DNA from: Gyromitra esculenta
Taxonomy: Eukaryota > Ascomycota > Pezizomycetes > Pezizales > Discinaceae
Direction of reading: 5' to 3'
NCBI GenBank assembly: GCA_038503075.1
Contig: JBCAML010000010.1
Coordinates: forward strand, 992,001 to 1,056,000
DNA: 64,000 bases
Of the stretch, positions 1 to 12,905 are shown piece by piece (the stretch's first letter is position 1; every line of letters starts with the position of its first letter). Both the position numbers and the translations under genes were made by a program. The notes beneath the pieces were generated by a model. That model did not search any database. It worked only from the letters and a program-made list of their open reading frames with translations, and had not been told where the DNA came from.

Positions 1-228
1 ATGTATGTACTCGACCTTTTTTAAACACTTTTCAGCTGCAGGCCTGCTAACGAAATATATAGCTGAGATTCTTTACCTTTTCTGCATGACACGATGGTAT
101 ACTCTAGAAATAGATCTCCGGTTTATAACATCCCAAACTACATAAGAGTCAGTGATTAGGTCAGCATGTTTATGACAACGTCAAGTTCTGTTCTGGCTAT
201 ATTCGATCGCTAAGTTAGATTCGCCAGC

Positions 229-240
229 CCTAACCCTAAA
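229..240. repeat. telomere-like box (CCCTAACCCTAA)
   Basis: Two tandem CCCTAA units. The same 10-mer CCCTAACCCT recurs near 28899 and 55209. TTAGGG is the usual filamentous-fungus telomere unit, and short interstitial copies can be Myb/Tbf1-type protein sites; here that role is inference. Confidence 0.5.
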
Positions 241-1300
241 CTGTTCCGAAGATCCGAAACGTGCCAATTTATCATCCAAAACTTACTATAAACCCCCCCC
301 CTGATTTGATTTCATTCGTCCCTTCCAACCAAACCGCATAGGAATCACCCTTTCCTTCTTTTGAGGAACCATTCTATCATCGTCACATCTTAGATACCAC
401 GCTTTCTAAATTCTTATTTATTCTAGGACTTAGCACGCCTACAGGCCTTATGTGTACCTTAGCCTTAATGGTATCGTCTAACGCTTTTTTAGCGACCTAC
501 TCTTCCTAGAGTAGATCGAGTTCTGATAAGCTTGCTCTAGTCAGGTGATCTCTGTAGGGTAGGTTTGGAATGGTCAGGGGGTTTTTGTGAATTGGATGTG
601 TTTCTATGGAAGAGTAAGGACTTGAGAAATAGAAGATGGCGTTTTGGTCAGTACAACCAAGAAAAAAAAACATAACGGGTGCGAAACATGGTCTCATACT
701 ACACGATTGCCAAATTTCTGGCCTGCTCTTAGGCCTCAGTTGCACTATATGGTCACTTATAGGTACACCTTAACTGGTTCTTGCACTATAGTACATGCCT
801 ATTCAAAATCAGTACAGTATTTAGCCTGCTTCCGAATCAACATGAAAAGGTCTTTTACATAACTTCGCAAACCTACGCCTGTGATACACTAAGAGTCGAG
901 TTGTAACGAAGGAAGATCCTCACCCCCAAGTTAAATCTAAGCGCTAGCCATCCATAACACCTCTTTTAGAAATAAACCCTTTGCCGCATGTAGCCTCATC
1001 TTAATACGGGAGAACTGAGTGGAAAGTTCTAGCATGTGCGCAGGCATATGATAGACTTATCTTAGAATTGATTCAATCATTACATGTAGTTAGCTATAAA
1101 GCTGGTTGTCTCCCACTTTCCGTATGTACATCCGAGTGTAGTTTCGAAGCTTCGGAGAAGAGAGTCGGAGACAAGCGTTAAGAGGTATTATACGAGTATC
1201 TAGATAGGAAAGTGTCATTGGTTGTCAGCTATCAGAAAACCAAGCATTTGTCCCTTCGTGCCCACAACCCCAGCATTCTACAATCTAGACAGAGTAAAAT

Positions 1301-1317
1301 CGAGTGATATTATGTGA
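1301..1317 (-). repeat. dispersed motif TCAY-N6-TCACTCG, copy 1
   Basis: On the minus strand it reads TCACATAATATCACTCG. The two TCAC units are 10 bp apart, as in the nine other copies. It lies in non-coding DNA downstream of the aldolase gene. Confidence 0.55.
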
Positions 1318-1578
1318 ATTATCACGTGGGGTTAATCAAGCTTAGTCAGGGACACTGAAATAGGCTTATTACAATAATTACAAGTGTAGTTATCTATAGG
1401 AAGTTAATGTAGTCTACTTTTTTGTTTTCCGATATCGTGATCATGAGAATGGTACTTCAAAACCAGTTTTATTTCCTTAAATCAGACCCTTTACATGTAA
1501 ACCCCCGGTTTTCAAAAAAAAAAAAACCCCTTAGGCTATCCCTTAAATCTTGTAGATAGTTTAATTTTGGTTCTTCCT

Positions 1579-3043
1579 TCACAACTGGTTTGCCGTATTG
1601 AAGTCCTCCAAAGCCCCTTTAACACGGGCAGACATAGTTTTCTCACCCTCGCGAACCCAGACTCGGGGACTAAGATTTTCGTTTTAGCACTTCCAAACTA
1701 AGAGCCTCTCTGAGAGAAGAGTATTGGTAGGGATCACTTACTCGAAATATTTCTTGTTAGGCTTATCATCACCATCCGGGTTACCAACCTGTTTCAGAAT
1801 GTAGTCCTTTTTATTCACTGCAAAAGAAATCCTGTCAACAAAATGAATTCTATAAAGAGGTTAATTAGAGTCAGGTTCCTTACAGACGAAGTCGCGGATC
1901 CCGGTCAGGTAGGCGTACTGAAGGTCAGTATCAAGATTAACCTTCACCACACCATTCTCAATCCCCTGCTTAAACTCCTCCTTGGAACTCCCGGATCCGC
2001 CGTGAAAGACCAAGAACAAAGGCTTCGACTCCTTGGTGCCAATTTTCTGCTTAGCGTATACCTGATGTTTCCCAAGCAGCTCTGGGTGCAACCTGACGTT
2101 GCCAGGCTTATAAACTCCGTGAACATTGCCGAAAGCTGCGGCGATAGAGAAGTAAGGAGAAACCGGAGAGAGCGCGGCGTAGACTTCATAGATATCTTCG
2201 GGTTGAGTGTATAGAGAGTTGTTATCGACGCCTGTGTTATCGACGCCATCTTCTTCACCTCCAGTGATACCAATTTCCTATTTGTAACGTTTGTGAGTTT
2301 TTGATTTCTTATTAGAGCTAAAGCTTTGCCGGGTGGTATATCCGAGCCCACTACAGCGCTAGGAGCCCGCGGGCTAGAAGAATAGAAAAACATACCATCT
2401 CGAGCCACTGCTTCATAGGTGCTGCCCTCTCCAAATACTTCTTGGTGATAGAAATATTGTGCTCTTTATCCTCCTCACTCAAATCGATCATATGTGAACT
2501 AAACAAAGGTTCTCCATTCTCCTTGAAATACTTTTCGTCCGCGTCCAGCATGCCATCTAGCCATGGAAGAAGTTTCTTTGCGCAGTGATCGGTGTGTAGG
2601 ATGACTGGGATGTCGTATGCTGGGGCAATCGAGCGAATGTAGTGTGCGGCAGCAACAGCACCGGAGATAGACGCAAATTGGCCAGTGTTTGGAACACCCT
2701 TTCCAGCAAAGTAGGCAGAACCGCCTTGGGACATTTGAATAATGATAGGGGACTTCGCATCGCGAGCGGCCTCAAGGGAAGCTACTACGGTTGATGACGA
2801 TGTGACATTCTACAAAATTATATTAGAAATAAAACTATTTCCTAGGAGCTACCTAGGGTAGGCGGAACTTACAATGGCAGGGATAGCAAATTTCTTCTCT
2901 TGGGCATATTTAAATAACTTTATATTCAAAAAGTAGTTAAAACCACCGCATATATTGACTTAGTGGGATCCACGGCTTACTTTCAAGACATCATCGCCAA
3001 CGATGACACCCTTCTTCCTAGTTAAGACATCGAGGGCTCCCAT
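1579..3043 (-). CDS. FBA1: fructose-bisphosphate aldolase, class II
   Basis: Cytosolic zinc-dependent aldolase of glycolysis and gluconeogenesis, cleaving fructose-1,6-bisphosphate to glyceraldehyde-3-phosphate and dihydroxyacetone phosphate. Six exons on the minus strand: 3043-2981, 2917-2873, 2809-2396, 2277-1884, 1817-1742, 1669-1579; sum 1083 nt, 360 aa, next to 359 in yeast Fba1. Visible landmarks are the N-terminus MGALDVLTRKKGVIVGDDVL, the catalytic Asp and first zinc His in HTDHCAKK (about residues 108-111), GVYKPGNVRLHP with a further metal His, FHGGSGSS for phosphate binding, and the end PRVWVREGEK...NTANQL. All splice phases agree. Start chosen because it matches the family N-terminus exactly. 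Unlike many fungal aldolase genes it is heavily split, with two very short first exons. Certain as to family. Confidence 0.97.
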
Positions 3044-4540
3044 ATCTGCTGTAGATTCTTATTTTGGTGTAGTTGTAGGTGTCAAGCTTTATAGAGCAGG
3101 AATCCCAAGTGTTAGCGTCCCGGATATGAAGCCCGATGTAGAAAAGTAATAGCGATAGGGCACTCTGCCATTAGACCAGAGCCTTAAGACAATAAAATAA
3201 AATACAAAGGCAGACCTACATCTACTTAGGAGAGTCTCTAGGAATTGTGGAGGTGGGTTGATGGAGAGTTGGAATTAATGTGAAGAACAACGATGAGGGG
3301 GAACTGCACCTTATGAGCTGATAGTGTGTAGCTCTATAAATACAGCGCTAAATAAACGAGAACCGGCAATCGTGATCAGCCTTACATTAGCGAGGAGGGA
3401 GAGATTTATCGGAATGACGAAGCATTTCCGGTTGCACCCGTTCCTCGGAATTTAACCTCGGAAGAGACTCTGGGACCAACCTCACACAACGCTCCGAGCG
3501 CTATAAAAAGTCACTCGCCGAGAGCCATGTCCCGATCCTTGCTCACATCATGTTACCCGAGTGCACCGCGTCTATCCGATGCGCACCTGGACTCGCATAC
3601 CCAACCTTCTGGAAACACCTTGAGCTCCCAGGCTTCCTTAAGCTCCCGAAACAGTTTGCCAATCCTTCAAGTTAACGTACTACCCCGGAACGAGATAACC
3701 CGCGGCCCTTTCACTCTGAACTCGATAAACCAAACTGTTCAGACCATATATCCTGGCTTAGTGAGACTTTCTTGTATAAATAAATGCTCGGATTATTGCC
3801 TACCCGGAGATGAACTCTGAACCTGGCTAGAGCTCGTTTACATTCATCGAACTGTCTCACAAGAAATCACTCGCCGCTATTCCAACAAATCAGTATTTTA
3901 AGTATTTAACTAAAGTAGCTACACCGCCCTATTCGATAGCCCAACCATCGCAAAGTTCCCGATCTATGTTTTCCCTATATCTTTCCAAAGTAGAATCCTT
4001 GCTTTGCCGCCAACTTAACATCCAAAATCCCGAAACAAAAGTCGCCACGTTTCATACCTTCCAAGATATCCAACCGTATGCTATGCAATCGTAACAAAGT
4101 AATACTAACAACAGCGTGAGCGAGCAAGGGCACGAATAATCGGCGGCCATAAAACAAAAACAAGCTCGTACGCGCAATAAAAAAAGTGGGCAAAAATTAA
4201 TGATGACGCTCCCAAAAACTATAGCTATGTATATAAAGGCAATAAAAAACGGAAGGCACACGAACAAAAGAAACCGAAAGAAAAAGCTGCGAAATTCTTG
4301 CAATAATCAAATAGGAAGTCTTTTTAGATCTTCTAGCTAATTGAATGTCGAACCCTTTCAATAGCACCTGCAGATGGAGAGCCGGTAAGAAATATGGCTA
4401 TTAACTCGGCGACTGACAAGCAATATTACCGCAAAATACTAGCACGAGTCTTCCTCCTCCCCCGTTTCCCATCTTCTATCAATCTCATTCATTTACCCTA
4501 AACATACTCCAATACTCAAACTCCCTCACAGGAGAGAGAA
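3044..4540. other. intergenic between divergent/tandem minus-strand genes, no gene seen
   Basis: Upstream of FBA1 and downstream of SLA1, both on the minus strand. It should contain the FBA1 promoter and the SLA1 3' region. A 97-codon open frame at 3527-3820 looks like chance. One motif copy at 3857-3873. Nothing else recognised. Confidence 0.55.
3857..3873 (+). repeat. dispersed motif TCAY-N6-TCACTCG, copy 2
   Basis: Reads TCACAAGAAATCACTCG. Same 10-bp spacing of the TCAC units as in the other copies; intergenic between SLA1 and FBA1. Confidence 0.55.
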
Positions 4541-7500
4541 TCAAAATCCAAAAGGATTATCCGCAGCTTTAAAAGTAAACCGATCAGTAAACAATCTAGC
4601 ACTACGCGAAGAAATAAGGGGTAGTAAAAACATACTAGCTTTACTCAAATCCGCCCTTCCTGTCGGTTGTGGCACCAACTTCTTTGTTGGGTTAACCCCA
4701 AACCTCACACTCGGCGGCGGCCCCGTCGGCTGCGCAATCAGTGGCTTAGCACCAGGCATCTGCTGTACGCCAGTTGCACTAGGAATCAACGGTGGTGGCA
4801 AAAACGAATTGATACCCATGCCCCTCCCGGAATTCATAGTAAGTTGCTGCGATAAAAAGCTAGGTGGCTGCTGTTGGCTAAAGTTTTGTAGCATTCCAGT
4901 GGGATGGGAGATGATGGGGGCTTGCAGTGGATTCTGTGGCATAGGTTGCTGTATACCACCGGTTGGAGGCTGACCAATCATATTCATGTATGGAAGTCCT
5001 GTGTTTTGCTGCATCATACCTGTGTTCATCGGGAACATCTGACCGGTCGGTTGCATTGTCATAGGGGCCGGCATGCCCATGTTCTGGAATGGCATCGGCT
5101 GAGCCCCCATTTGTCCGTAGCCGCTCATCATTCCTGGCTGACCAGTGAAGGTTTGGGTAAGAGGAGCCATTGGCATACCGGTAGTAAAATTCTGAGGCGC
5201 TGAACCCGGCCTTTGAGGAGGCGGAGGTATAGATAACCCGCCACCATTAGTATTCGTGATAGTTGGCGCCATAGGCCGCTGTCTCCCTAGAGTGTACTGA
5301 TTCTGGGGCTGGCTCATCCCAGCAAAGGAGTTGATCACACCAGTCTGGTTAGTGAATTGAGGCATAGGAGGAGGCGTCGGAATATTGCCAGTTCCATAGT
5401 TGATGCCCGTGACTTGCTGGGGCAAAAATGACTGAGGAGGCTGCGTAACAGGGGGTTGTTGTAGTTGGGGGGTAGGTTGCGCGGGAGCAGGTTGAAGGGG
5501 AGGACTCGTAATGGTCGGCTGGAGCGGAGGAGAGCTTAGCGAAAGCAAGTCTCCAAGGGCACCGGTAGGTGCTAGCTGTTGGGGCGGATCCGTGACTGGA
5601 GGAGAAGCTACTGTTGCCGCTGCTACTGGTGGAGAAGTTACGCGCGGAGGTTGTTGAAGAGCAGGCGATTGTGGTTTTGATGTAGGCTTCGGTGCCCAGG
5701 CATCATCTTCAAATCCTCCAGTTACCTTTTCGGTAGTTTGAGCAGGGGGCGGCGATTTTGAGGTCGGTGCGGGAGAGGTCCTTGGCGATTTTGATTCGGC
5801 TTTTTGTTTGAAGGCTTCCAGGTCCACTGATCCTGGTGTCTGGACAGCTGGAGCCGGTCTCCCCTTCCGAGTGTTGTTCTTCAACGTCCCCCCAGGGCCC
5901 GAAAATAACGATCCGGATCCTTCTTCCTTATCATCATCAAAATGCACCCCATTCTTTTTTGCTCTCCCGTACTTCTCATCAAGCTTTTTCTTCACTCGTA
6001 GGATATCACCCTCCTTTAACCCAAGCATCCTCATCACCTCCGGTTGGATATCCTCCAAAACGGCTTCATCCATGCTATCTCTTTCAAAAGCCGTTGCATA
6101 CCGCTGACAGTTATTCACGTCTACCCCACAGCTCAAGAAAAAGTCGAACCAATCGTAACCACCATTCTTAGGTCTTGTTGAAGTAGCAGCAGCAGCCGGA
6201 AATTGGGGTGAGACGGCTGGCACTGACGCTGGTTTGCTTGAAGGAGCTTCGAAGCTGATTCCAGTCTGTGGTTGCTGTGGCTTGCGATGTTTCTGAGTGA
6301 ACGCACTCACAGGTTTAACCTCATCCAATGAGATACCAGCCCTCCTCTCTACGTATTCCAGATCTTCCAAAGACATGTTGCCTACGGGAACAGCAATTAT
6401 AACTCCATTAAGTTTATGAAGATTGATTTTACCTTCCCTGTATCCTATGAACTGCGCCTCAACTTTGAACTTCCCAGTACGATCGGTCCACTGGCGGACC
6501 TGAGAACTATCCGGCTCTGTGATATTAGATGTCAGCAGGACTGCTCCCCAAGTCCCAGACTTTCTATAACGCGAACGTGAAAGCTGCAACATACTCTGCT
6601 CTCCGGATGTAGTCTGTGCCCTATCAGAGCTCGTCCCACTATCCGGTCTAGCTCTCCGCCCTTCTGGTCGATGATGATTGCCAGCTAAACTGCTCGTCCT
6701 CATAGGTATTCCGGTGCCTCGCCCCCCATTATTGTTGGAGTGCTGTGGTCTGACTCTATCTCTTGGATCAGCAGGAGAGGCCATGATGCCCCCACTCATG
6801 ACCGTGCTCCTTCCTCTCTCAATAAAGCTTGCTGGCACAACGCCTCGCTCACCGTTGACCCGGCGTTCGACCAACCACCATTCCTCGCTGGTAGCGTCAA
6901 TGATTACTACCTCGTCGCCGACGATCACCGACACCTCGTCATCGCCTTTGGCTTGAAAATCATAAAGAATAGTCCCAATATCTTTCTTCTTCCCACCGGT
7001 TGCAGCAGCAACAACCTCGTCAAGGCCAGCCTGCCTTACAGCCCCTCGTATTTCTGACAAAGCAGATATAATGTTCTCGGCAGCATCCTTGGAGCCAGCA
7101 TGTAGATCCAACGAGCGTTCTGGATGTTTCAGTTCAATAAAAACGTGTTTTCCCTCAGAATTGTAGCCTGTGAGGTTCTGAACAATCCATTCCTCCTTGG
7201 GGCGGGTACTCTTATCAGGTAAAAGAATAATACGTGTAGGACCCAATCCAAGTGTTGCTGCACGTTTTTTCTTTGAGTCAACCTCTTGAACCGGGTACGT
7301 TTGAAATCCAGGGGGTATTGCAAAAGTATCCTCTCCATGGTCATTTGCTCCTGTATACCGGGGTTGACCAGGGCGTCTAACGGGAATCTCTGGCCCATCA
7401 GACTCTTCCGATTCATAAGTAGGTGCGAGTTTCGGACTGCGCTCTTGGTATCGTTCTTGGCGCGATTCACGCGATGGCATTGTTGGTGAAGCCATGGGTG

Positions 7501-8230
7501 ACCTGTGAGAAGAAGAAACGGATGATTGAGCCGGCCTATGCTGCATTATGCTGGCTAAGTTGGTAGCTGGATGCTCATAGTCTCGTGATTCTACTGAAAC
7601 GGGCCGAGGTGGAGTAGGTGGAGGTGGTGAATCCTCTCTCGGGGGAGCAGAGAATGCAACATGCTTAACAGGTGCGGCAACAATAGGTGTGACGGGCGCA
7701 GAGACTGGCGATTCGGGTGAGGTATTGGTATCGTGACCCTCGAGCTTCTCAATGTAGTTTGCTGGGGCAAATCCATATTCCCCATTACGTCCTACGAGAG
7801 CCCAATCCGGGTCTGAGGTATCATACACGTCTAAGATAACATCTTGATCAAAAGATATCTCCTCCTCCGTCTGCCGAGCATACTCGTATAGGGCTTTGTA
7901 TTGTCCGATAGGTTTGGCCTACATAGGTGGACGCTTAGTTACAGACTTCAGGTGGTTTATAAGTTTGCCCCCATTAAACAGACTTGGCGAACATGGGCCC
8001 CTCAAGAGCAAAAAGAAGACATTGCTCACCTCCTCAATATAAGTGGCAGGCACGAGTCCGATGGGTTCATCGTCTTCCGAGTCGTTGACCTTCTTCTTAA
8101 CCTTCCACCAACCGGCGTCAGATTTCTCCAGGACATATAGGAGATCCCCATCCTCCAAGATCAGCTCCTGGTCACCCTGGGGAGTGTACGCGAATGCAGC
8201 AATATACACCCCCAAGAACGGAGACGTCAT
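4541..8230 (-). CDS. SLA1: actin cytoskeleton-regulatory complex protein Sla1
   Basis: Endocytic adaptor at cortical actin patches; in yeast it binds Las17, Pan1/End3 and cargo with NPFxD signals. Three exons: 8230-8030, 7918-4636, 4566-4541; 3510 nt, 1169 aa. SH3-1 spans about residues 5-67 and SH3-2 about 70-130, with the first intron exactly between them. SH3-3 is about 379-440 (ILYDF...EEWWLVER...GVVPASFIE). SHD1 is about 545-600 (RTGKFKVEAQFIGY...INLHKLNGV) and the SAM-like SHD2 about 654-720 (YDWFDFFLSCGV). A long Pro/Gln tail carries many TG repeats of the QPTG type, the phosphorylation sites of Ark/Prk kinases in yeast. The protein ends NPFGF, encoded by a 26-nt last exon. The last intron (4567-4635) is 69 nt, in frame and without a stop, so its retention would still give the same end. 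Confidence 0.95.
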
Positions 8231-10036
8231 TGTATGCTACTAATATTGAAGAAGGGGTCAGAAGTAAGGGCTATCTATGCCAAAGAGGAGTGACAGAACA
8301 ACAGCAGGGAAAGGCGAAAGTGTTAGGAGAGGGGATGGAATGTTGTGATGGTTGATGCAGCAACTGACGTTTTGGCTTTCCGGCAAGTCGGGAACGAGCA
8401 GGGGCTGCAGGAACATGAAAGATCACGGGAAATAGGGGACGACGAGCAATACACCGAAAAAATCTAAAAATCTCGAAGGAAGCTATACAGAGCCCGAATA
8501 CTCATCCTGTAAAATAGAGTAAAATACGATACCGTATCATCGTAAGTCTAATCCCTATTGCAAAGTATAATGCTCGTCCGAAAACGGCAATAGCATGTTC
8601 GTTTTCTGCTTTCTTGGCGGTTTTGGCCGCATGTATGTAAACACTTCTTCATAAATACAGAATTTAGTGCATGCAGTGTATATATACATAACGTGTATTT
8701 ATACCTGGGCACGAACAAACCATCGGTTTTGGTTTTGGTCCCTGAAATTAAATTCCCCATCATAGTGCACTAAAGTACATGTACTGATTTGAAAGAAAAA
8801 AATTAGGTCCCGTTGGTTCTTGGCACCTTCCCCCCCATGGTCCTGCCTAGTCATCCGGCTTTAGTCTTGTGATTAGGGTTCAGGTGGCTTAAGACGGATC
8901 TCTTGCATCACGGACATTAAACCTTCATCAATACCACGAAACGGCATGAATGGCCTCGTAGGAACACGTTTGCAGATCTTGAATTTGGGCGAAGCGCCAT
9001 CCCCGTATTGAGTTCAAGAAGCTTGGGCACAAGAGGTACAGGCACCACCCCACTGGGATAGCCGTTGCACAAGGATCGGATTTTCTAAAAAAATGGACAG
9101 GCATTGGAACATTTCCCGCAGCCGCAAATGCAATCTGCAGAGCAATAGAGTGCATATGTACTCATGATGTATGTGCCATAACTCCGAGTGAGTGGGAGAG
9201 CGACGTAGAATTGGGAAGCCCTACAGACCAGAAAAGTCCTTGAACGTAAATTTATGGTAATTATCTTCCCAAGTATTGAGCAAGTATAGGGCAGGCAGCA
9301 GCATCATGGTGATGGTATGTGCCCGTGTGACACCAATGACCGTGTCGTCCCCAAGTCCTAGAACTACTTATGAAGGAAGCATGCACACAAAGAACCCCAC
9401 CTCTGAAGATCCTTTACACCGAATCTCCTTCGTGAACCTCTTCCGTCTGTCCGTACCGTCATCCACTCCGCTAATAGCCACCATCACGAGCTCCTCATCT
9501 CGCTACATCTTCTGCCGCGCCCGCCAAATTCCCTAACTTCCCCTCTGTGCTATTCTATTCAAGAAATATACCATATTCTAATTCCTAGCGCTTTCACAAA
9601 TCAAATAAATAAGCAGCTTCTTCATTTTCTGATTCTCGGACGGCGCTTGGAGCCTTTGACACCTCTGCTTTAATCCACGTGCAAGGGGTCCCCCCACACA
9701 GCTTTTACGAGTAGATCTGGGAGACCCGAAAGTGCTGCTCGGTCAGATCTTCCGCAATATCAACGCAAACAGCCGCAGCGGTTATAGAATTTCTTTTTGC
9801 TGGTAAATTGCCCTGAATAGAATCATTTGATTTTCCTTTTATTCTCACTTGTTATCGGCATTGTCCGGCCCTTGAATATAGCAGGTAGCAGGCTTCGCAT
9901 TTGGCTAACTGTGGAATAATGCTACTTTAACTACAGTGGTAGCTAACGCACTATAAATCTCCCCGCCCTCCTCCAAACCAGTCTTCTTTTTGCAAGACTT
10001 CAACCGTTTCCTATCTCGATAAATTTACCTGTCGCA
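8231..10036. other. divergent intergenic region, no gene seen
   Basis: Lies between the SLA1 start (minus) and the hypothetical gene start (plus), so it should hold two promoters. Short open frames, for example 9276-9536, show no protein-like conservation that I can recognise. Pyrimidine-rich sequence just before 10037 fits a 5' untranslated leader. Confidence 0.55.
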
Positions 10037-11194
10037 ATGGTCAATTTCATCAATCCTCCCGTTCTCCCAGATCTCCTTCCAATCTTCCTCGCCCACGTGC
10101 CTACAGCTTTTACTTCTCCACAACCCCCACCATCTCTCTTTCCTCTCCTCACACCCATTCTCCGTCAACGAATCCGTCTCCTTGCGCCAACACGTAGTTC
10201 AAATTCTACCGTCGAAGACACATGGCTCGCTCTATTGACATGGTCTGCAGCAGCAGGCCCAAAACTCTCCTCGCACCTAGCAACACAAGAATTCATACCG
10301 CATCCATCCTCTGGAGAACTTGAAGTTGGCGAGACGAACTTGAAGGGATTCCAAAGACAAGACAGAGAAACCATAAGGGCATGTGTGGAGCTTCTGGAAC
10401 TCGATGTGGAAGTGACTTACATGTGGGTTTGCAACGATCCTGAAGGTGAAGACGATGGATGGAAAGTTCAGGATGTGCGTCTCTCCAAGGACAGAGAAGA
10501 GCAAAAATGGTATCCTACCATTGGTCAAGCAGATCAAGGTTTCTATAATCAGGCTTCCATCTCTACAGCTCCCACCATCCCATCGGCTGCCTTTGCTTCC
10601 GCTCCACAACAAGCAGTAGTAGCAGATGGGGATGACGATGACGACTACTGGGACATGTACGATCGCACTCCTGCTCGTACCCCCATGGTACCGCAGAAAC
10701 AAGAGGCACCCTCTGAAGACTCATATTACGCTCAGTATAGCGATGTACAGCCTGCGCTCGAACCCGAGCCGTCGTCTTCATCAAATCCAATCACTATTCC
10801 TTTGAAAACTCACATATCCTACTCCCCACTATCTACACAAACCGCAAATACGGCTTCCACGACACCCCCCACTGCACTATCTTCTTCTTTTATGTCACAT
10901 AAAGATGATCATGCAACAGTAACCCACGCGCCTCGACCAATATCAGTTGCCTCTTCTTCATCATCTACAAGGGAGTCAATTGCAAGATTAGAGGAGAATG
11001 CCGCACTTCACGTGCAGAGCGAGGTCGGTGTCAAGCAACATATCTCGACCACCATCAAGAGTCTTTACCGACTCTCAAAAGCTGCAGGTATTCAAAGAGA
11101 GGAGTTTGAGAGGATGTTACAGACAGAAGTTGCTGTTCTTGCAATAATGGATGAGGGAGATGATGCGGTCGGAAACGATATCCAGACATGGTAG
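10037..11194 (+). CDS. conserved-looking fungal hypothetical protein
   Basis: A single-exon gene of 385 codons; I do not recognise its family. The N-terminal 150 residues look folded (hydrophobic PPVLPDLLPIFLAHVP, then TWLALLTWSAAAGPKLSSHL and a segment VEVTYMWVCNDPEG...WKVQDVRL). The middle, about 190-310, is low-complexity, rich in Ser, Thr, Pro and acidic residues (DGDDDDDYWDMYDRTPARTP). The last 65 residues are predicted-helical and charged (HVQSEVGVKQHISTTIKSLYR...FERMLQTEVAVLAIMDEGDD). No signal peptide or membrane segment. Start at 10037 follows a pyrimidine-rich leader and is the first ATG of the frame. Codon use and length argue for a real gene; lack of introns is unusual for this window. 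Function unknown. Confidence 0.75.
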   Translation: MVNFINPPVLPDLLPIFLAHVPTAFTSPQPPPSLFPLLTPILRQRIRLLAPTRSSNSTVEDTWLALLTWSAAAGPKLSSHLATQEFIPHPSSGELEVGETNLKGFQRQDRETIRACVELLELDVEVTYMWVCNDPEGEDDGWKVQDVRLSKDREEQKWYPTIGQADQGFYNQASISTAPTIPSAAFASAPQQAVVADGDDDDDYWDMYDRTPARTPMVPQKQEAPSEDSYYAQYSDVQPALEPEPSSSSNPITIPLKTHISYSPLSTQTANTASTTPPTALSSSFMSHKDDHATVTHAPRPISVASSSSSTRESIARLEENAALHVQSEVGVKQHISTTIKSLYRLSKAAGIQREEFERMLQTEVAVLAIMDEGDDAVGNDIQTW

Positions 11195-11878
11195 GAGGTT
11201 GGCTTGATCAGTTTTTCTGGCTTAGGAGCAGCATTTTTATATGTTTTTTTTTTTACATCGGCAGGTTTATCACTTCTCGGTGATGGCCAGCAAGAATTCA
11301 AACTGGGAAAGGAGTATGTTGTATTTTCTTTCTTCTTTTCTTCTACTGCTAAAATTTAGCACAAGAATATAGGCGTTTCGTTTGCTCCGTTATGTTATTT
11401 TATTCCTATATCCCTTTTTTATGTTGCATATCTCGTTCAATTTCAACTTACGGAAACCTCAGTCCAATGAATTCTTTACCCTATTTCATTTAGGGATAAG
11501 CTTTCGGAAAGAGACCATTATTTATGATGCATGTGAAGTAATTTACTCGTACGTAATCTATTGAAATTTTCCAACCTACTTATTCGCAAATGTTTCCACC
11601 TGCTGTTTGAAATATAGGGGCTTCAGTCAGCTCCTTTCTTCCCCTCCCGGGGTAGCTCTCTACATACAATGTAGAAGCCGCTCTGTATAGACCACACTAT
11701 GATATGAGTTACTGACTGGCGCATTAGGGACTGGTGGGGGCGATAATATCGACAAATTCAAGTCCCCAGATAGTCATATAATTTGTTACTGATCCTCACG
11801 AGCTTATCTCTAGAAGGACACCAAAGGAGAGATTCCATGTTATGGAGTCGGAGTTAGGTGTTATGGTTCGGTGATAGA

Positions 11879-11895
11879 CGAGTGACATTCAGTGA
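11879..11895 (-). repeat. dispersed motif TCAY-N6-TCACTCG, copy 3
   Basis: On the minus strand reads TCACTGAATGTCACTCG, with G instead of A before the second TCAC. Intergenic. Confidence 0.5.
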
Positions 11896-12888
11896 CGTAA
11901 GGTTCGGAAGTTCGGAACACTATCATCCTTACTCTATAGTGTATAATGATAACGATAATTCAAGTCTAGACCTTTTTAACCGGGAATCCGAGAAATACGG
12001 TTAGAATAAAATATGGAAGGATTCGTGGATTCCTTAGGAAGGTTAACTAGTGCCTAACAAACTTTTATCTAGGCTAAAGCGACTCAACAGCGGAAGTGAC
12101 GTGACGCGTCTTGGAATAAAATGGGGAGCACCAAACTATCGTTCTACAGTAAGTGATAAGCGTACTTTTTTTTTTTCCAGGGGAAAAAGGGGGGACTTCC
12201 GGGAATCCCGCAGTACGAAGTAATCCGACTATATCCTGAACACCGACCAACGCAAACTCTAACTCATCAATCCAAGGATTTCCTTTATATGTAAGAAATT
12301 AAAAAGATACAGATTCGGTTCGCTGCGGATCTCATAGCTGGCGGCGTAGTGCGGAGCAAAATACCTGGCCACTCGGATTCTCACTACATGGAATAGCAAG
12401 AGAGACAGGAGAATACCTTCCTAAATCCAGCAAAATTTCTGAGAGGCGAATGCAAAATTGGGCGTTACACTGCGCTAGTGAGGGGGAAGGGAACACATCA
12501 CTAACCCGATCGCTTTCACATAATATACCGCACGAGCACGCCTTCTGGCCGCGATACAGTTGGAGGTATGTATAAAATAGTTTTTCAGCCCATATATCCA
12601 TGAAGCAGATTTCAGTAGATCGTAAGCTATTAAAAAAATTCGTGGTTCTTTTTTTAAAGAGATATCAGACTCTCGATCACTCGACAAACAACTACATGTA
12701 GGGTATAGAAGAGTCTCTCTGGGCCAACCAAGATAAGCACCAGCGTGCGGCATAGAAGCAAATTGGGAGGGAGGCCAAGAGATAATTATTTTTCATGAAC
12801 AGAGTATATAGAGCTTAATCGCATACGTTTTAGGATATTTATTAATGAAATAATAAATTTCCTAAAGTGAATGTGACTAGATTCGCGT

Positions 12889-12905
12889 CGAGTGATACTT
12901 AGTGA
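12889..12905 (-). repeat. dispersed motif TCAY-N6-TCACTCG, copy 4
   Basis: On the minus strand reads TCACTAAGTATCACTCG. Intergenic, about 1 kb from copy 3 and in the same orientation. Confidence 0.55.

Larger units (their letters stand above)
1..1578. other. intergenic, no gene seen
   Basis: No convincing coding region on either strand; the short open frames have no recognisable protein character. The stretch holds a telomere-like box at about 230-240 and one copy of the dispersed TCAY-N6-TCACTCG motif at 1301-1317. The right end probably includes the 3' untranslated region of the aldolase gene. Confidence 0.6.

Noticed and set aside
12671..12690. Further ATCACTCG at 12676 and GTCACTCG at 3509 as extra motif copies
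   Set aside because: Neither has a TCAY unit 10 bp upstream, so they were left out of the motif set.
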